The position numbers were made by a program, and so were the translations under genes. This document shows positions 30,987 through 41,450 of a stretch of DNA of 64,000 nt, one piece after another; position 1 is the first letter of the stretch; every line of letters begins with the position of its first letter. The DNA lies in assembly GCF_030384665.1 (NCBI RefSeq), contig NC_083679.1:1093291-1157290 (forward strand). The letters are read 5' to 3'. The DNA comes from Lodderomyces elongisporus (taxonomy: Eukaryota; Ascomycota; Pichiomycetes; Serinales; Debaryomycetaceae). The notes below the pieces were generated by a model. It saw only the letters and a program-made list of their open reading frames with translations, was not told the DNA's origin and did no database searches.

Positions 30987-33900
30987 TCATAAAACAACGT
31001 TTTCATCTGACTCGCGTTTCAACTTTCCTATTGGTGAGAAACGAATTCTTCCGCCTTCATTGTTGTCGTCGTCGGTGGGGAATCTGATTGGCTGAATACG
31101 GCCCATTTTTTTAGCAGTGTTGACTAAGCTCGGCTCATCAAAGTTTTCATCATTTGGCAGTAGCTGTGGAATACCTTTTGGACTTGTTGGTTTCTTTGGA
31201 CTCAGTTGTGCCGGTGGCGATAGGCTCACATTATAATCTAGCCTTATGGGAACTGCACGATTATAGATTTTGGAAGCTTGTGGCAGTAGTCTCACCTTGG
31301 ACAATCTATCACTTAAGCTTAGAGTTTGTTGGGTTTTCCTACGGAGTGTTGTTTCTTGTAATCTTGTTGGACTTGGCTGTTTAGCTTGTGGAGTGCTAGT
31401 CCTTTTCAATGCAAACCTCTTTTCAGGAGTCATCTGTCTTTCCATTTGAAGTTGATTGCGCTTTGTAAGTGGCGACGTATTACTACCAAAAGAGGTATTG
31501 CCCATATCAAATTGGTCTTGGTCTTCATGCTTACCTGCACGAAGTTTGCTTTTGAGCATCCACAAATCCATAAACGCTGCCAACGTTTTGCCGTTACTCT
31601 TTTCTCGGAAATCGTCAACCATTTGTTTATGTCTGCGTATACTTTTCTGATAGTTGAAATGCCACCTCTGTATATATCCCCTAGCTTTACTGGATAAATT
31701 TTGGTCTTCCAAGTCTATCGCCATTGACTCCAATTCAACTTGCGCAAAATGTTTTGATAGCCATCGGTTGAACCAGTATTGGGTATTATCTATACTGACA
31801 AAGTTTATTGCATTGTACTGCATGTTCCATTGTAATTCTAATCGAGAGACCCAGAAGTTGAGAATCGATCTTAAGGTATTGGCATTGTTGAACTCAATGG
31901 CAACAACTTCCAATTGCTGAGCATTTAGCTCACGGTTCATAAATGTTTGCCTTAGCTTCTTGAGATATTTTCTAGAAATCAGCCGTTGTTGCAAGTACAC
32001 AAAATGATCAACTCTTGGTTGCAAACGTGATTCGATATTCATCTGTAATCGATCATGCCATCGAATCAAATTTTTACGAAGAATGTACCGTTCACAGAAC
32101 TGTTGATCTGCCAACTGCCCAATTCTATTCGTTTCATGTTTCCATTTGTCAAAAAACCTTTTAACGGCAAGCACTTTGACATCCAAAGTTTGCTGCTGTC
32201 TCCTTCGTAAAACCTCTTCCATATAATGAATGTATTTTGATGTCAATTTCAAATTATAATGCAGCTCTGCTTTTTGTTTATTTTTGGCCAGTATAGCTGC
32301 TTTTGCCTTTATTTTGTGAAAAAAATAACCCACCGTGTCATAATTCCTCATTTCTCGATTCAACTTGACTGTACAAGTAGAAATCCAGATTCTGAAATAG
32401 GTCAATCTCAATTGTTCAGCCTGCTTGAGCTTGAAAATTTTGAGCCTAGTTGCTAATCGCCACTGTTTAATAACATTTTCTATCAAATACTTATGTCGAT
32501 AAGTGTCAGCTTTTGCAGCAAACGCAGTACTAGTTTGCCATTTCCTTAGAATATGTATCATATTAGTTTCAGCCAGTTTCGAAGCTAATTTTTTAGCATC
32601 TTGAATCCTCTTTGTTTTATAAGCCCATATGGTCCATAATTTGTTCAAGCTCTGCATCAGCAGAAGCTTTACAAAATTTGTACAATCTGTATTCATCTTG
32701 TGCAATTTGAGCCATCGGCGAAAAAACTTTGCCTTTTGAGCTTGTAGTTTCATTTGGATATTCTCTTCCAATTTTTTTTCCAATAGATTATAATTTGTAT
32801 CACCAAGAGCCCCCATCTTCCACATTTGCCAACATTGCTTTAGCAAAATTTGTTCTGAATTTGTTTGGAAGAAATCGCACAACCTCAGCATTTCCTTATC
32901 CTTAATGGAATGAATTTGAGCCATGTTTCTCCATTCATTGAATTGAGATTTCAAAAGTATTTTCTGATCCATTTCAATGGCCACTTGATTCTTTTTTTGC
33001 TCAACCTCAGTTTTCATTAACCAGATTCGGAAATTATTCTGCATATAATTGATATTAGCTTGCAGTTCCTGTGCTCTCCTCTTTGTTGAAACTAACATCA
33101 ATCTCTTTAAATACGTAGATTGCAATTTAGAATTATGATATTGTTGTGCCTCAAGGTTGCAAAGAATTAATTTCCCGGCCTTGAGCTGCCACTGTTGACA
33201 TATTTTCTTTACTAGACTATCATCTCTATCCCATTCGATAATTGGTAAATTTCTTAGCCTCTTGACCCATATGTTCATGAATACCCTATAAATTGTTGAT
33301 ACCCTAAAAGAAGTCAAGCGCATCAAATCAGTCAATGGAAGTGGTTCTTGTCCCTCTACTAGCGCCAGCGCCAGCGCCAGTGCTAGACCCGGGTTCACTT
33401 CCAACTCCGATTCCAACTTCATTTTCAATTTCAATTCCAGTTTCGGTTCCGGTTTCAGTCCTGGTTCCCGTTCCATTTCAATCCTTGATCTTGTTGGTTT
33501 AGTCAAACGATTTTGCAAGTCCAAAAACTGTGGAATTGTCCAATTGATTTTACTTAGACCCAGTACATTATCAATGAGATCAAATACCTTATCAATATAA
33601 CGCACATCTTCAAGATCAACAAGCTCTGGGTAGAGATGAACATTTGCATAATAAGCTTTGAATAGAGTAGCAAAATTCACATCAACATCCAACAGCAATT
33701 CGGAAAGAACTTGAACAACATCGTTTAAAAGGTATAGTTTTTCACTCCTCCTTAGATTATCAACCAAATCATTTCTTTCATTTTCAAGACTTGTTAGCTC
33801 ATCATGAAATTCATTTTCTTTCGTTGTCAAATACTCGATTATCTTAACTGTCACAGGTACAGTATGGAATATTGATACATGACAAATCTTTTCAAACTCC

Positions 33901-34622
33901 TGCAAAATGCGGCTAGCTACTTCGTCAATTTGCAAATCATGACGAGTTTCAAAAAACTTTGAGTAGTGTGTGTATATATCATGAAAGATAGACTTGTTTG
34001 TTTGTAAAAGTAAGGGATGTCTTATATCAAGCAGCTGACTACTATCAATTGTTTCAAGTATACTTTCCATTGTATCTGAGTTTCTCCTGTGACTAGCATA
34101 ATACTCTTTGTCGTATAAAAGACATTTTTTCGTATATTCTTGAAGATCAATCGATGCCTTTTGCAGCTCTTTCTTGAGATGGTTAAACAATTCAAATAGT
34201 CGATCAATTACAAGAGTATTGCATTCAAAGTTTGGATCATCATCAATATCATCCAAGTCTTCAGCTAATTTATCGTATGTATTTATTCCAGAACTAGTTT
34301 TGTCCTGGTAAGCGTATAACTGCGACGATAACAATGATGATTCATAATCTTCAGTATTGTCTTCTTGTGGTAGAGAAGACAAATCGTTACGATGCTGTTC
34401 GTTATTATAATAGTAATACAACGACAAGGATCCAATGGATTCAATGTTGGTGTTTAGTTTCAAACTGTGGCATTCCAAGTGTAAAGTCAACACTTTATCA
34501 AGTTCATTGGCAACGCGTTCTCGTGCGCTTGGTAACGCTCTTGAACTCTCACTATCCTTTTCGTACTTGTCAAGCTCCTCCAATTTCCTCAATACATTTT
34601 TCAACTGTGTTTTTGAGTCCAT
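30987..34622 (-). CDS. SFI1: Spindle-pole-body half-bridge protein Sfi1
   Basis: The 1211-residue protein scaffolds centrin (Cdc31) on the spindle-pole-body half-bridge and is needed for its duplication. From about residue 470 to 1060 it has spaced Sfi1 repeats ending in Trp motifs, such as FNEWRNMA, CWQMWKMG, FFRRWLKLH, LRKWQTS and FFDKWKHE. The C-terminal 150 residues are Ser/Pro-rich with many S/T-P sites (MTPEKR, QPSPTR, LSPPAQLSPKK, TSPKG, FSPIG), the region phosphorylated by Cdk1 in other yeasts. A low-complexity insert of alternating Lys/Glu/Leu then Ala/Leu dipeptides lies around residues 375-420. It is convergent with ALG12, with 129 bp between the stops. Confidence 0.88.
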   Translation of the reverse strand: MDSKTQLKNVLRKLEELDKYEKDSESSRALPSARERVANELDKVLTLHLECHSLKLNTNIESIGSLSLYYYYNNEQHRNDLSSLPQEDNTEDYESSLLSSQLYAYQDKTSSGINTYDKLAEDLDDIDDDPNFECNTLVIDRLFELFNHLKKELQKASIDLQEYTKKCLLYDKEYYASHRRNSDTMESILETIDSSQLLDIRHPLLLQTNKSIFHDIYTHYSKFFETRHDLQIDEVASRILQEFEKICHVSIFHTVPVTVKIIEYLTTKENEFHDELTSLENERNDLVDNLRRSEKLYLLNDVVQVLSELLLDVDVNFATLFKAYYANVHLYPELVDLEDVRYIDKVFDLIDNVLGLSKINWTIPQFLDLQNRLTKPTRSRIEMEREPGLKPEPKLELKLKMKLESELEVNPGLALALALALVEGQEPLPLTDLMRLTSFRVSTIYRVFMNIWVKRLRNLPIIEWDRDDSLVKKICQQWQLKAGKLILCNLEAQQYHNSKLQSTYLKRLMLVSTKRRAQELQANINYMQNNFRIWLMKTEVEQKKNQVAIEMDQKILLKSQFNEWRNMAQIHSIKDKEMLRLCDFFQTNSEQILLKQCWQMWKMGALGDTNYNLLEKKLEENIQMKLQAQKAKFFRRWLKLHKMNTDCTNFVKLLLMQSLNKLWTIWAYKTKRIQDAKKLASKLAETNMIHILRKWQTSTAFAAKADTYRHKYLIENVIKQWRLATRLKIFKLKQAEQLRLTYFRIWISTCTVKLNREMRNYDTVGYFFHKIKAKAAILAKNKQKAELHYNLKLTSKYIHYMEEVLRRRQQQTLDVKVLAVKRFFDKWKHETNRIGQLADQQFCERYILRKNLIRWHDRLQMNIESRLQPRVDHFVYLQQRLISRKYLKKLRQTFMNRELNAQQLEVVAIEFNNANTLRSILNFWVSRLELQWNMQYNAINFVSIDNTQYWFNRWLSKHFAQVELESMAIDLEDQNLSSKARGYIQRWHFNYQKSIRRHKQMVDDFREKSNGKTLAAFMDLWMLKSKLRAGKHEDQDQFDMGNTSFGSNTSPLTKRNQLQMERQMTPEKRFALKRTSTPQAKQPSPTRLQETTLRRKTQQTLSLSDRLSKVRLLPQASKIYNRAVPIRLDYNVSLSPPAQLSPKKPTSPKGIPQLLPNDENFDEPSLVNTAKKMGRIQPIRFPTDDDNNEGGRIRFSPIGKLKRESDENVVL

Positions 34623-35316
34623 TGTACATCTTTCATCACTCTAGTGTCCTGCCGCGTATGGATATATTGTGATGTGCGTTAAAAATTTTAAAATAAAAAA
34701 AAACAAAGTGTATATTGTTTGTTTGCCTTGTATATGAGTTCTTTTGGTTTACCCTTTGTTTACGTCACGACATGTAAATACAATTTAAATCAAAAAACAA
34801 AAAAGCAAAAGAAAAAAAGAAAAAAAGCAGAGAAACTTTGGAATCTCAAATCTGAATATATTTTTAGAACCAAGAAATCTGTCTAGAAAACAACCGCTTT
34901 GCGCGTATACTTTTTTCATGCTACCACAAGCAAGGGTATCGCTGCAGTCACAACTATAATTATAGCTACAAGTACAAGTACAAGTACAGATACATATACA
35001 TTCATTAATACTCTATATACTGTTTGTGCAAGTGTATTAGCTAATGAGGGTGCTTGCTTTGCTAGTAGATACCTTGTTCCATAACTTTTCATAACTTTTC
35101 CATTCAAATAGTCTTGACAATCAACAGCTCAAAGTGTTTCCATTTTCGAACAACAAGGGCGCCTCTGATGAGGCCACCTTTGACAAGAGGAGATCAGTCA
35201 GTTACGATAACCCAAGGATCAAAACGCCTCACAACGATGCATCCCGACACGAATTGCCTAATCAATATGAATATCAGACTCCGCATGCATATCAGAGGAT
35301 AGCTTCTGATGGTGTT
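34623..35316. promoter_or_regulatory. Divergent region SFI1 / BCK1, including open BCK1 frame without ATG
   Basis: The part near SFI1 is A/T-rich promoter-like DNA with a TACAAG-type repeat near 34970. From 35095 to 35316 the BCK1 frame is open and reads like protein (KVFPFSNNKGASDE and onward) but has no ATG. A 10-bp tandem duplication (ATAACTTTTC) at 35081-35100 sits at the last in-frame stop. Confidence 0.55.
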
Positions 35317-38300
35317 ATGTATAATCCACCTCATTGGAATCTGAGCCAGAGCCTGAGCTTGAATCAAAGTCTGAATCAAAGTCTGAATCATAGCCTGAAT
35401 CAAAGCCTGAGCCAATATATAAATTCGCAAACGTATAGACGCCAATCGTACCAATCGCAGTTGGACTCAAAAGAATTTGAGTTTCTCATACCATCTGCAT
35501 CATTTAGTCCAGTTGTAGAATCTCCTACGGGTGGGTCTAACTCCGAAGGTGGAGCATCGCCGTCACCACCAAAGTCGCTAACACAAAGTGTCAACTCCAA
35601 TGCAATTGGATCCATCATTGGCAGCTACAACTATGGCAAGACCTCAATGAATCTGGAGGCAGCTTCAAGTCGTTCGAGCTTGACAAAGATGCAGTCAAGT
35701 GAATCTCGAGATGCCAGATCGTTTCAAGAGAGTGCGCCAACATATTCACATTACAGAAACAGTTCCGATACGTCCACGATTTCAAACATGTCTAATGTTG
35801 ACCACCTCAACAAGAGTAAACGGTTTGTTCGTTATGCCATGGATACCCAATCTGAAGCGCTGAACCCGTCAAAAAAATGGGGCATTTACAACGTGCTTTC
35901 TTGGTTGCAATATCATCAGTTTAATAGATCTTGGCAAGATACATTCAGAAATAATGAAATCTCGGGGAACAGATTTTTGGAGCTAGAAAATTTTAGCAAG
36001 GACTCGTCTATTTGGATACAGTTTTCCAAATATTTGGAATTAGACGACAACATGAATTCCATCGACAGATTTATACATTTGCTCCATGAAGAAAACTTGA
36101 AAGAGAATTCACTGCTTGAAATACCGTCCCCGGTGAATTTGAAATACGAACATAGGAAATCAACTTCGAATCTTCCAACTACTACAAATACATACTCGCT
36201 GTTTCAAAGACCAGTATCGTACGTTGAGATGACGAGGCAGAAAGAGCCATTACCATCTCCTTCCTCGCTGCATACGTTATTCAAAAAAGGGCACCGGCAA
36301 ATCAACAGTGACGGGAAAGAAAAGAAAGGCCACAAATCAACAAATAGTGAGGGCAAGGAGAAGAAGAAATCAGTGGTGGTTGAGGAACCAAAGCATTCAA
36401 AACTGGAGGCAAGAAAGTCGAGTGGGATAATGAACACTATTCGTAAACTTGGTGGTGACAAAGCCGCAGGTATTGTTAAACCATCGGGTAATAAACAATC
36501 TAATAAGTCAATCCCCAACTCACAATTAAATGAACCTCTTGCTAATCAGCAAAAGATTGAGTTGGAATCATATCCATCATGGGAAACTACAAAGGAAGCA
36601 AAGAAAAAACATCTGCCTACACAATCAATGGTATTTCCCAATACAGCTACTGTACCTTTACCGCTGCAACCTCCACAACATCCACAACTGTCTACTGCTA
36701 CTACCACGAAAAGTTCAGTGCCCAATATTGCACAGCAACCTAAAAGCTCAACGATGCATCTGCAAGTACCAACTCCACTGCAACAAGCTGTACACTACTC
36801 GGCGCCGCAACTGCAACAGGTTTCCAAACCTGTTCCAGGATCGGAACTTACTCGAATACCATCTTTGAAAATTGTAAACTCGCCATCTTTACTTGATCCA
36901 TGTTACAAGCCCAAGCAACTTGAGATTGATCGCATGACGATTTTAGTGACAAAAGACGGACAAACATTCACAACCGTTTTTGTTCTGAAATCTCAGTTAC
37001 TGGATATAGAGCTTATCAAGAGACAGGTTATAAAGGCATTGGACCTTTTGGAATTTGGGAGTATTACTTTTCATTTAACAGACTTTGGTGCAATGGAAGG
37101 ATCTGCACTTTCAGACGATGTATTCGAACTAGCTCTTTCTTTGTCCGATGTTCCCAAAATTATGGTGAAACAGGAGATCAGATCACCGCATGAAACAAAC
37201 TCTTCAGATTCGAAATCATTTGATACAAATAGTTTCAAGTCTACTCCTGTAAATTTACTTCAAAAAACAAACGATACGAGTGTCGACTACTGGAACTTTA
37301 AAGATGAAGCACTGTTTGCAAAAGTTGCAGAGAGTCGAACACCTGATCACTTTTCTGTTCCAGGATCAAGCTCGTATATTCACCAGCCTCACTCGCCGCA
37401 ACAACAACACCAACAACACCAACAACACCAACAACACCAACACCATCAACAACATCAACAACACCCACAACACCATCAACAACAACATCAACAACAACAT
37501 CATCATCATTACATACCAAACTACAAGCCGTCTACTGCACTCGAGGAATTGAGAAACAAACAACTTCAGCAAAAGAATTTACAAAATTTTCCACTTAGGT
37601 TACCATTTGGGAATAGAAAAAAACTCACTCCTATGCTTCAAGTGAATACATCGCCGTTGCAAGCAGAAAATTCACTATCACCATCTCCTCAAGATTCATC
37701 ATCTTTCAAGGTTTTGCGAAAAGGTGCTAAGGAGATCGATTTTGATGAACGTCGCAAATCGCCATATGAAAAGAAGGCTCCAAAATTGATTCCAAACATT
37801 TACGCTTCCTCAGTGGCCAATACTACATTATCCCCTATATCTGCAAGTACTGTTTTAACTTTGCGAGATGACCGTAGAGGATCAACAAATGAAGAGCATC
37901 AAAGAACAGAAGCTGAGAATAAAGAACATCAGAATGTTCAACAGGGCCAAAGAGACCAAAAGGACCAAGTAACGCGGACAGGCTCGGCTGGTTGGGAAAG
38001 TCAAGCAAGTGTTGGAGGTGAGTCCGGGGATTATCGCAAAGCAATGCTTGAAAAGAGTAATAGTATAATTGCACGAAGAGCAGCACCGCCGCCACCTTCT
38101 CAAGGCTCTCTCAAGCTTCAAAAAAGGCGTCTGAAAACTGATGAAGCATCGAAAAAGTCCTTTGAAAGGTCCAGAGTATCGAGTGGTGTATCCAACTATG
38201 CTTCCAATGATGCTTCCAATGATGCATCCAATGACACATCCAATGATATATCCAACGACATATCCAATGAAGTGTCTAACGACAGCGAGGAAGATTTCTT

Positions 38301-39861
38301 TGTAAAACCTTTGCTGAAGGTTTCGATAAAAGTATCTGCCCCTGCAGGCAATGAAAGGGACAATGATCTGAAATCAATAGATCAAAGTGATTCGGATGAT
38401 GATTTTTTTGTAAAGCCCATGAAAACAAAGGCGAACCAAAAACTAAATCAAAAACCAAAACTCGAAACAAAATCGAAAATTTTAGTCAATACTTCAAGCT
38501 CAGTTGAAGCTTTGGCTAAAGCACCTTTCAACGTCCAAGCGCAAGTATCTCACCCAATGGCTGTGAGACCACCTGTTGAGGAAGTTTATGACAATCTTGA
38601 AAGGTTTTTCCCGCATACTAATCTTGATAAGCCTATTCTTGATGTTGACGATGTCACCACTTCACCTACTGTGGCGAAACGAAAACCTACGATATCGAGA
38701 ACCTTTTCTAGCGCTAACATATCTCCTAAACTTGCAAATAAGGAAGCTTCATCAGACAATTTCCAAGTGCGTAGAATGAAAACGATTCGAGGTGTTGCAA
38801 ATGCCAGACGGAATATAATGCTTCAAAACCAGGGTCTCTCGTCTATTCGTTCAGATGCATCCAAAAGTAAACAATCCAGTTTGAAACGAACAAACACAAA
38901 GATGTGGGGGCAAAAAGTTTATGAAGTTACTAGTTCCGAGATTGAGAAAGGGTTTGTTAGTAAGCTTCGAAATAAGCAAGGCCACTATGAAAGCTTTTTG
39001 TGGATTAAAGGTGAGTTGATTGGTCGTGGCTCGTACGGGAGCGTTTACCTTGCACTTAATGTCACTACTGGTGAGATGATAGCATTGAAACAAGTCTTTG
39101 TGCAGACACAAATTGATGTAGAGGACTTTAACAAAGAGATTAAAAATATGAAGGATCTTGACCATGCAAACATTGTGCAGTATTTGGGTTGCGAGAGACA
39201 AACAAATATGTACTGTTTGTTTATGGAGTATGTTGCTGGTGGTTCAATAGCCAGTTGTTTGAAAAGTTATGGTCGGTTTGATGAAACTTTGATCAAGTTT
39301 GTTACTAAGCAAGTCCTACTTGGTCTCAAATATTTACACAATAACAACATCATTCACCGTGATCTCAAGGCTGATAACCTTTTGCTAGACCTCGATGGAA
39401 CATGTAAGATATCTGACTTTGGAATTTCGAAAAAAATCAGTGACATTTATGCTAATAACGCCAACATGTCGATGAAAGGTACTATATTTTGGATGGCTCC
39501 CGAGGTAATTGATAATGAGGCTCAGGGATACAGTGCCAAGGTTGATATTTGGTCGTTGGGCTGTGTTGTATTGGAAATGTTTGCTGGCAAACGACCATGG
39601 TCCAACGAAGCTGCGATCAGTGTTCTTTACAAAGCTGGAAAGGAAAAGTTGTCGCCACCAATACCACAGGATATCGCACATTTAGTGAGCAGTGAAGCAG
39701 AGAATTTCATCAAGAGATGTTTTATTATAGACCCAATGTTGCGGCCTACTGCAGAAACCTTACTTGAAGATCCTTTTGTCACTTCAAATGAAGAATTCTG
39801 CTTCGAAGCTACAGAAATGGCGAGAATCATCAAATATAATAGTAAGCTCACGCCAAATTAA
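35317..39861 (+). CDS. BCK1: MAP kinase kinase kinase Bck1 (5' end uncertain)
   Basis: From the first in-frame ATG (35317) the protein has 1514 residues. It is the MAPKKK between Pkc1 and Mkk in the cell-wall integrity cascade. A conserved N-terminal segment at about 187-260 (IYNVLSWLQYHQFNRSW) matches Bck1. A ubiquitin/RA-like segment lies at about 539-615 (RMTILVTKDGQTFTTVF). The C-terminal kinase domain (about 1225-1490) has IGRGSYGSVY, the ATP-binding Lys in ALKQ, HRDLKADNLLLD, DFGISK and APEV. Low-complexity runs are Gln/His-rich (37399-37512), a SND repeat (38197-38283), and an N-terminal NQSL repeat. The frame is open upstream to 35095 without an ATG. An upstream exon, a non-AUG start or a sequence change may therefore exist. 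Confidence 0.92.
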   Translation: MYNPPHWNLSQSLSLNQSLNQSLNHSLNQSLSQYINSQTYRRQSYQSQLDSKEFEFLIPSASFSPVVESPTGGSNSEGGASPSPPKSLTQSVNSNAIGSIIGSYNYGKTSMNLEAASSRSSLTKMQSSESRDARSFQESAPTYSHYRNSSDTSTISNMSNVDHLNKSKRFVRYAMDTQSEALNPSKKWGIYNVLSWLQYHQFNRSWQDTFRNNEISGNRFLELENFSKDSSIWIQFSKYLELDDNMNSIDRFIHLLHEENLKENSLLEIPSPVNLKYEHRKSTSNLPTTTNTYSLFQRPVSYVEMTRQKEPLPSPSSLHTLFKKGHRQINSDGKEKKGHKSTNSEGKEKKKSVVVEEPKHSKLEARKSSGIMNTIRKLGGDKAAGIVKPSGNKQSNKSIPNSQLNEPLANQQKIELESYPSWETTKEAKKKHLPTQSMVFPNTATVPLPLQPPQHPQLSTATTTKSSVPNIAQQPKSSTMHLQVPTPLQQAVHYSAPQLQQVSKPVPGSELTRIPSLKIVNSPSLLDPCYKPKQLEIDRMTILVTKDGQTFTTVFVLKSQLLDIELIKRQVIKALDLLEFGSITFHLTDFGAMEGSALSDDVFELALSLSDVPKIMVKQEIRSPHETNSSDSKSFDTNSFKSTPVNLLQKTNDTSVDYWNFKDEALFAKVAESRTPDHFSVPGSSSYIHQPHSPQQQHQQHQQHQQHQHHQQHQQHPQHHQQQHQQQHHHHYIPNYKPSTALEELRNKQLQQKNLQNFPLRLPFGNRKKLTPMLQVNTSPLQAENSLSPSPQDSSSFKVLRKGAKEIDFDERRKSPYEKKAPKLIPNIYASSVANTTLSPISASTVLTLRDDRRGSTNEEHQRTEAENKEHQNVQQGQRDQKDQVTRTGSAGWESQASVGGESGDYRKAMLEKSNSIIARRAAPPPPSQGSLKLQKRRLKTDEASKKSFERSRVSSGVSNYASNDASNDASNDTSNDISNDISNEVSNDSEEDFFVKPLLKVSIKVSAPAGNERDNDLKSIDQSDSDDDFFVKPMKTKANQKLNQKPKLETKSKILVNTSSSVEALAKAPFNVQAQVSHPMAVRPPVEEVYDNLERFFPHTNLDKPILDVDDVTTSPTVAKRKPTISRTFSSANISPKLANKEASSDNFQVRRMKTIRGVANARRNIMLQNQGLSSIRSDASKSKQSSLKRTNTKMWGQKVYEVTSSEIEKGFVSKLRNKQGHYESFLWIKGELIGRGSYGSVYLALNVTTGEMIALKQVFVQTQIDVEDFNKEIKNMKDLDHANIVQYLGCERQTNMYCLFMEYVAGGSIASCLKSYGRFDETLIKFVTKQVLLGLKYLHNNNIIHRDLKADNLLLDLDGTCKISDFGISKKISDIYANNANMSMKGTIFWMAPEVIDNEAQGYSAKVDIWSLGCVVLEMFAGKRPWSNEAAISVLYKAGKEKLSPPIPQDIAHLVSSEAENFIKRCFIIDPMLRPTAETLLEDPFVTSNEEFCFEATEMARIIKYNSKLTPN

Positions 39862-39988
39862 GAAAGAAAATAAAGAACAAGAAAAACAAAACTAATTATC
39901 AACTGGTTATTATTTTATAGTATATATACATAATATAGGGAAACCCAAAGAAGTAAGGATCACTTTGGATCCATCTTCACTTTCTGCT

Positions 39989-40549
39989 TCACCTCAAACT
40001 CAACTCATTGATTGTCAACACTGTTTGAAATGGCTCGACTTGATAAGTCTTTTTTCTTCTGCACCTCTGTCTCTTCCTCACCACTTGGTACAATGGCTCT
40101 CTTGTAATCTCCAGAACACTGGCTTTCAAATGAAACAATGATTTGTCAATTCCTTGAGGAATGTGGTACGTGTAGTTTGGTGTTCCCAAAGTTGTGACAT
40201 CGTTCAAGTCCAACACATCACCTGTACTTACACCTTTTAATTTGTATGGCAAATACACTTTGTCGCCTTTTGTCACCAAGTATGGTAAATTGTGTATCCT
40301 AAAAATTGCATACAAGTTTCTCGATCCGTTGGAGGACAATTTCAAAGTGGAGAATTGGTCTGTTGGTAATGCGTTGAGGTTGGAAATGGGAGTTTGTGCT
40401 TGTTGTGCTTGTTGTGCTTGTTGTTGTAATTGTGGTTGGCCCTGTTTAATTGGGCTAGCAGTCGAAGTAGTTGCTGATGAGTAGAGACGAATAGTTGAGT
40501 TCCTCACTAACAGTAAGGACCTGCTTGACCTCAACAACGAACTTATCAT
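39989..40549 (-). CDS. MRPL49: Mitochondrial large-subunit ribosomal protein bL21m
   Basis: The 186-residue protein starts at the ATG at 40549 with a basic, Ser-rich presequence (MISSLLRSSRSLLLVRNSTIRLYSS), clearly a mitochondrial targeting signal. A Gln/Ala-rich linker (about 37-50) follows. The rest is an L21-type domain, with LYAIFRIHNLPYLVTKGDKVYLPYKLKGVSTGDVL broken up as expected and a basic end containing RKRQRCRRKKTYQ. The frame extends 42 codons further upstream through a TATATA run, but that part is non-coding in character. It is convergent with BCK1, with 127 bp between the stops. Confidence 0.88.
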   Translation of the reverse strand: MISSLLRSSRSLLLVRNSTIRLYSSATTSTASPIKQGQPQLQQQAQQAQQAQTPISNLNALPTDQFSTLKLSSNGSRNLYAIFRIHNLPYLVTKGDKVYLPYKLKGVSTGDVLDLNDVTTLGTPNYTYHIPQGIDKSLFHLKASVLEITREPLYQVVRKRQRCRRKKTYQVEPFQTVLTINELSLR

Positions 40550-41450
40550 TCTTGAAGAATATGAGCTTGTGTATGTGTATATATATATATATATGTTTAC
40601 AAACAAGAAGGTGTTTGTTGTTTTTTTGCACACAGTTCGAAAGGGTAACACCGTTTGTTGGTGGGGGCTCTTCAAGATTAGAAAATTTTCAAATGCTTAG
40701 GTTGGGTGAGAGAGGTGGTGTGCATATACAATCACCGATTCGAAAACCTCTTTCTCACTTTCTCACTTTCTCACTTTCTCTCTTTTTTTTTTTTTTTTTT
40801 TTTTTCTTCGCCAATTTTTTGTTTTTGGAAACTCAACAACAAACGTTACTTTTTTGCAAACGATAGCAGACTAGATAGGTGGACAACTTTGTTCTTATCT
40901 AATTGAAAGTTTTACATTTTAATAGATATTAACTACCTAACGCGATTTTCACGACTCGACCTGGGGTGAATTGTATAAGACTAGATCTATTAGAGTACTG
41001 CACATTTGATTTTCTTTTTATAAAATTGGGTGCAATTTTTAACTTTAACTTGCTGTCGAAGAAGAAATTTTAATTGATCAACCTGGTCTTAAAATTGATG
41101 AAATATCTGGCTATCTTAAAAAAATACTTAATTGCATTGATATATTATCTACTACTTACTGACCTAATTTGAATACGATTTCATCTTGCAACAACAGCAA
41201 AAAAGTTATTAATTACATTCACCAAGTCGTTCTTTTATCACACACGCACATACATACATACATACATACATTCATACAGGTATTGCGACATAAAAATATT
41301 TAGGCATTGTTAAGATCAATTTGTTGCATCATCGCCCAATCTATTCATTTTTTTATCATTATTATTATTATTTTTTTTTTATTTTTGAAAAGCTAACCAA
41401 CGTTTTCCAATCAAATATACTTTTTATTTTTAATCAATCATTAAACAACA
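40550..41450. promoter_or_regulatory. Divergent region MRPL49 / SAP190
   Basis: These 0.9 kb hold a TATATATATATA stretch (about 40575-40594), a repeated CTCACTTT tract followed by a long poly(T) run (40750-40806), a TACA repeat (about 41250-41270) and an ATT run near 41355. No gene was seen. Confidence 0.5.
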
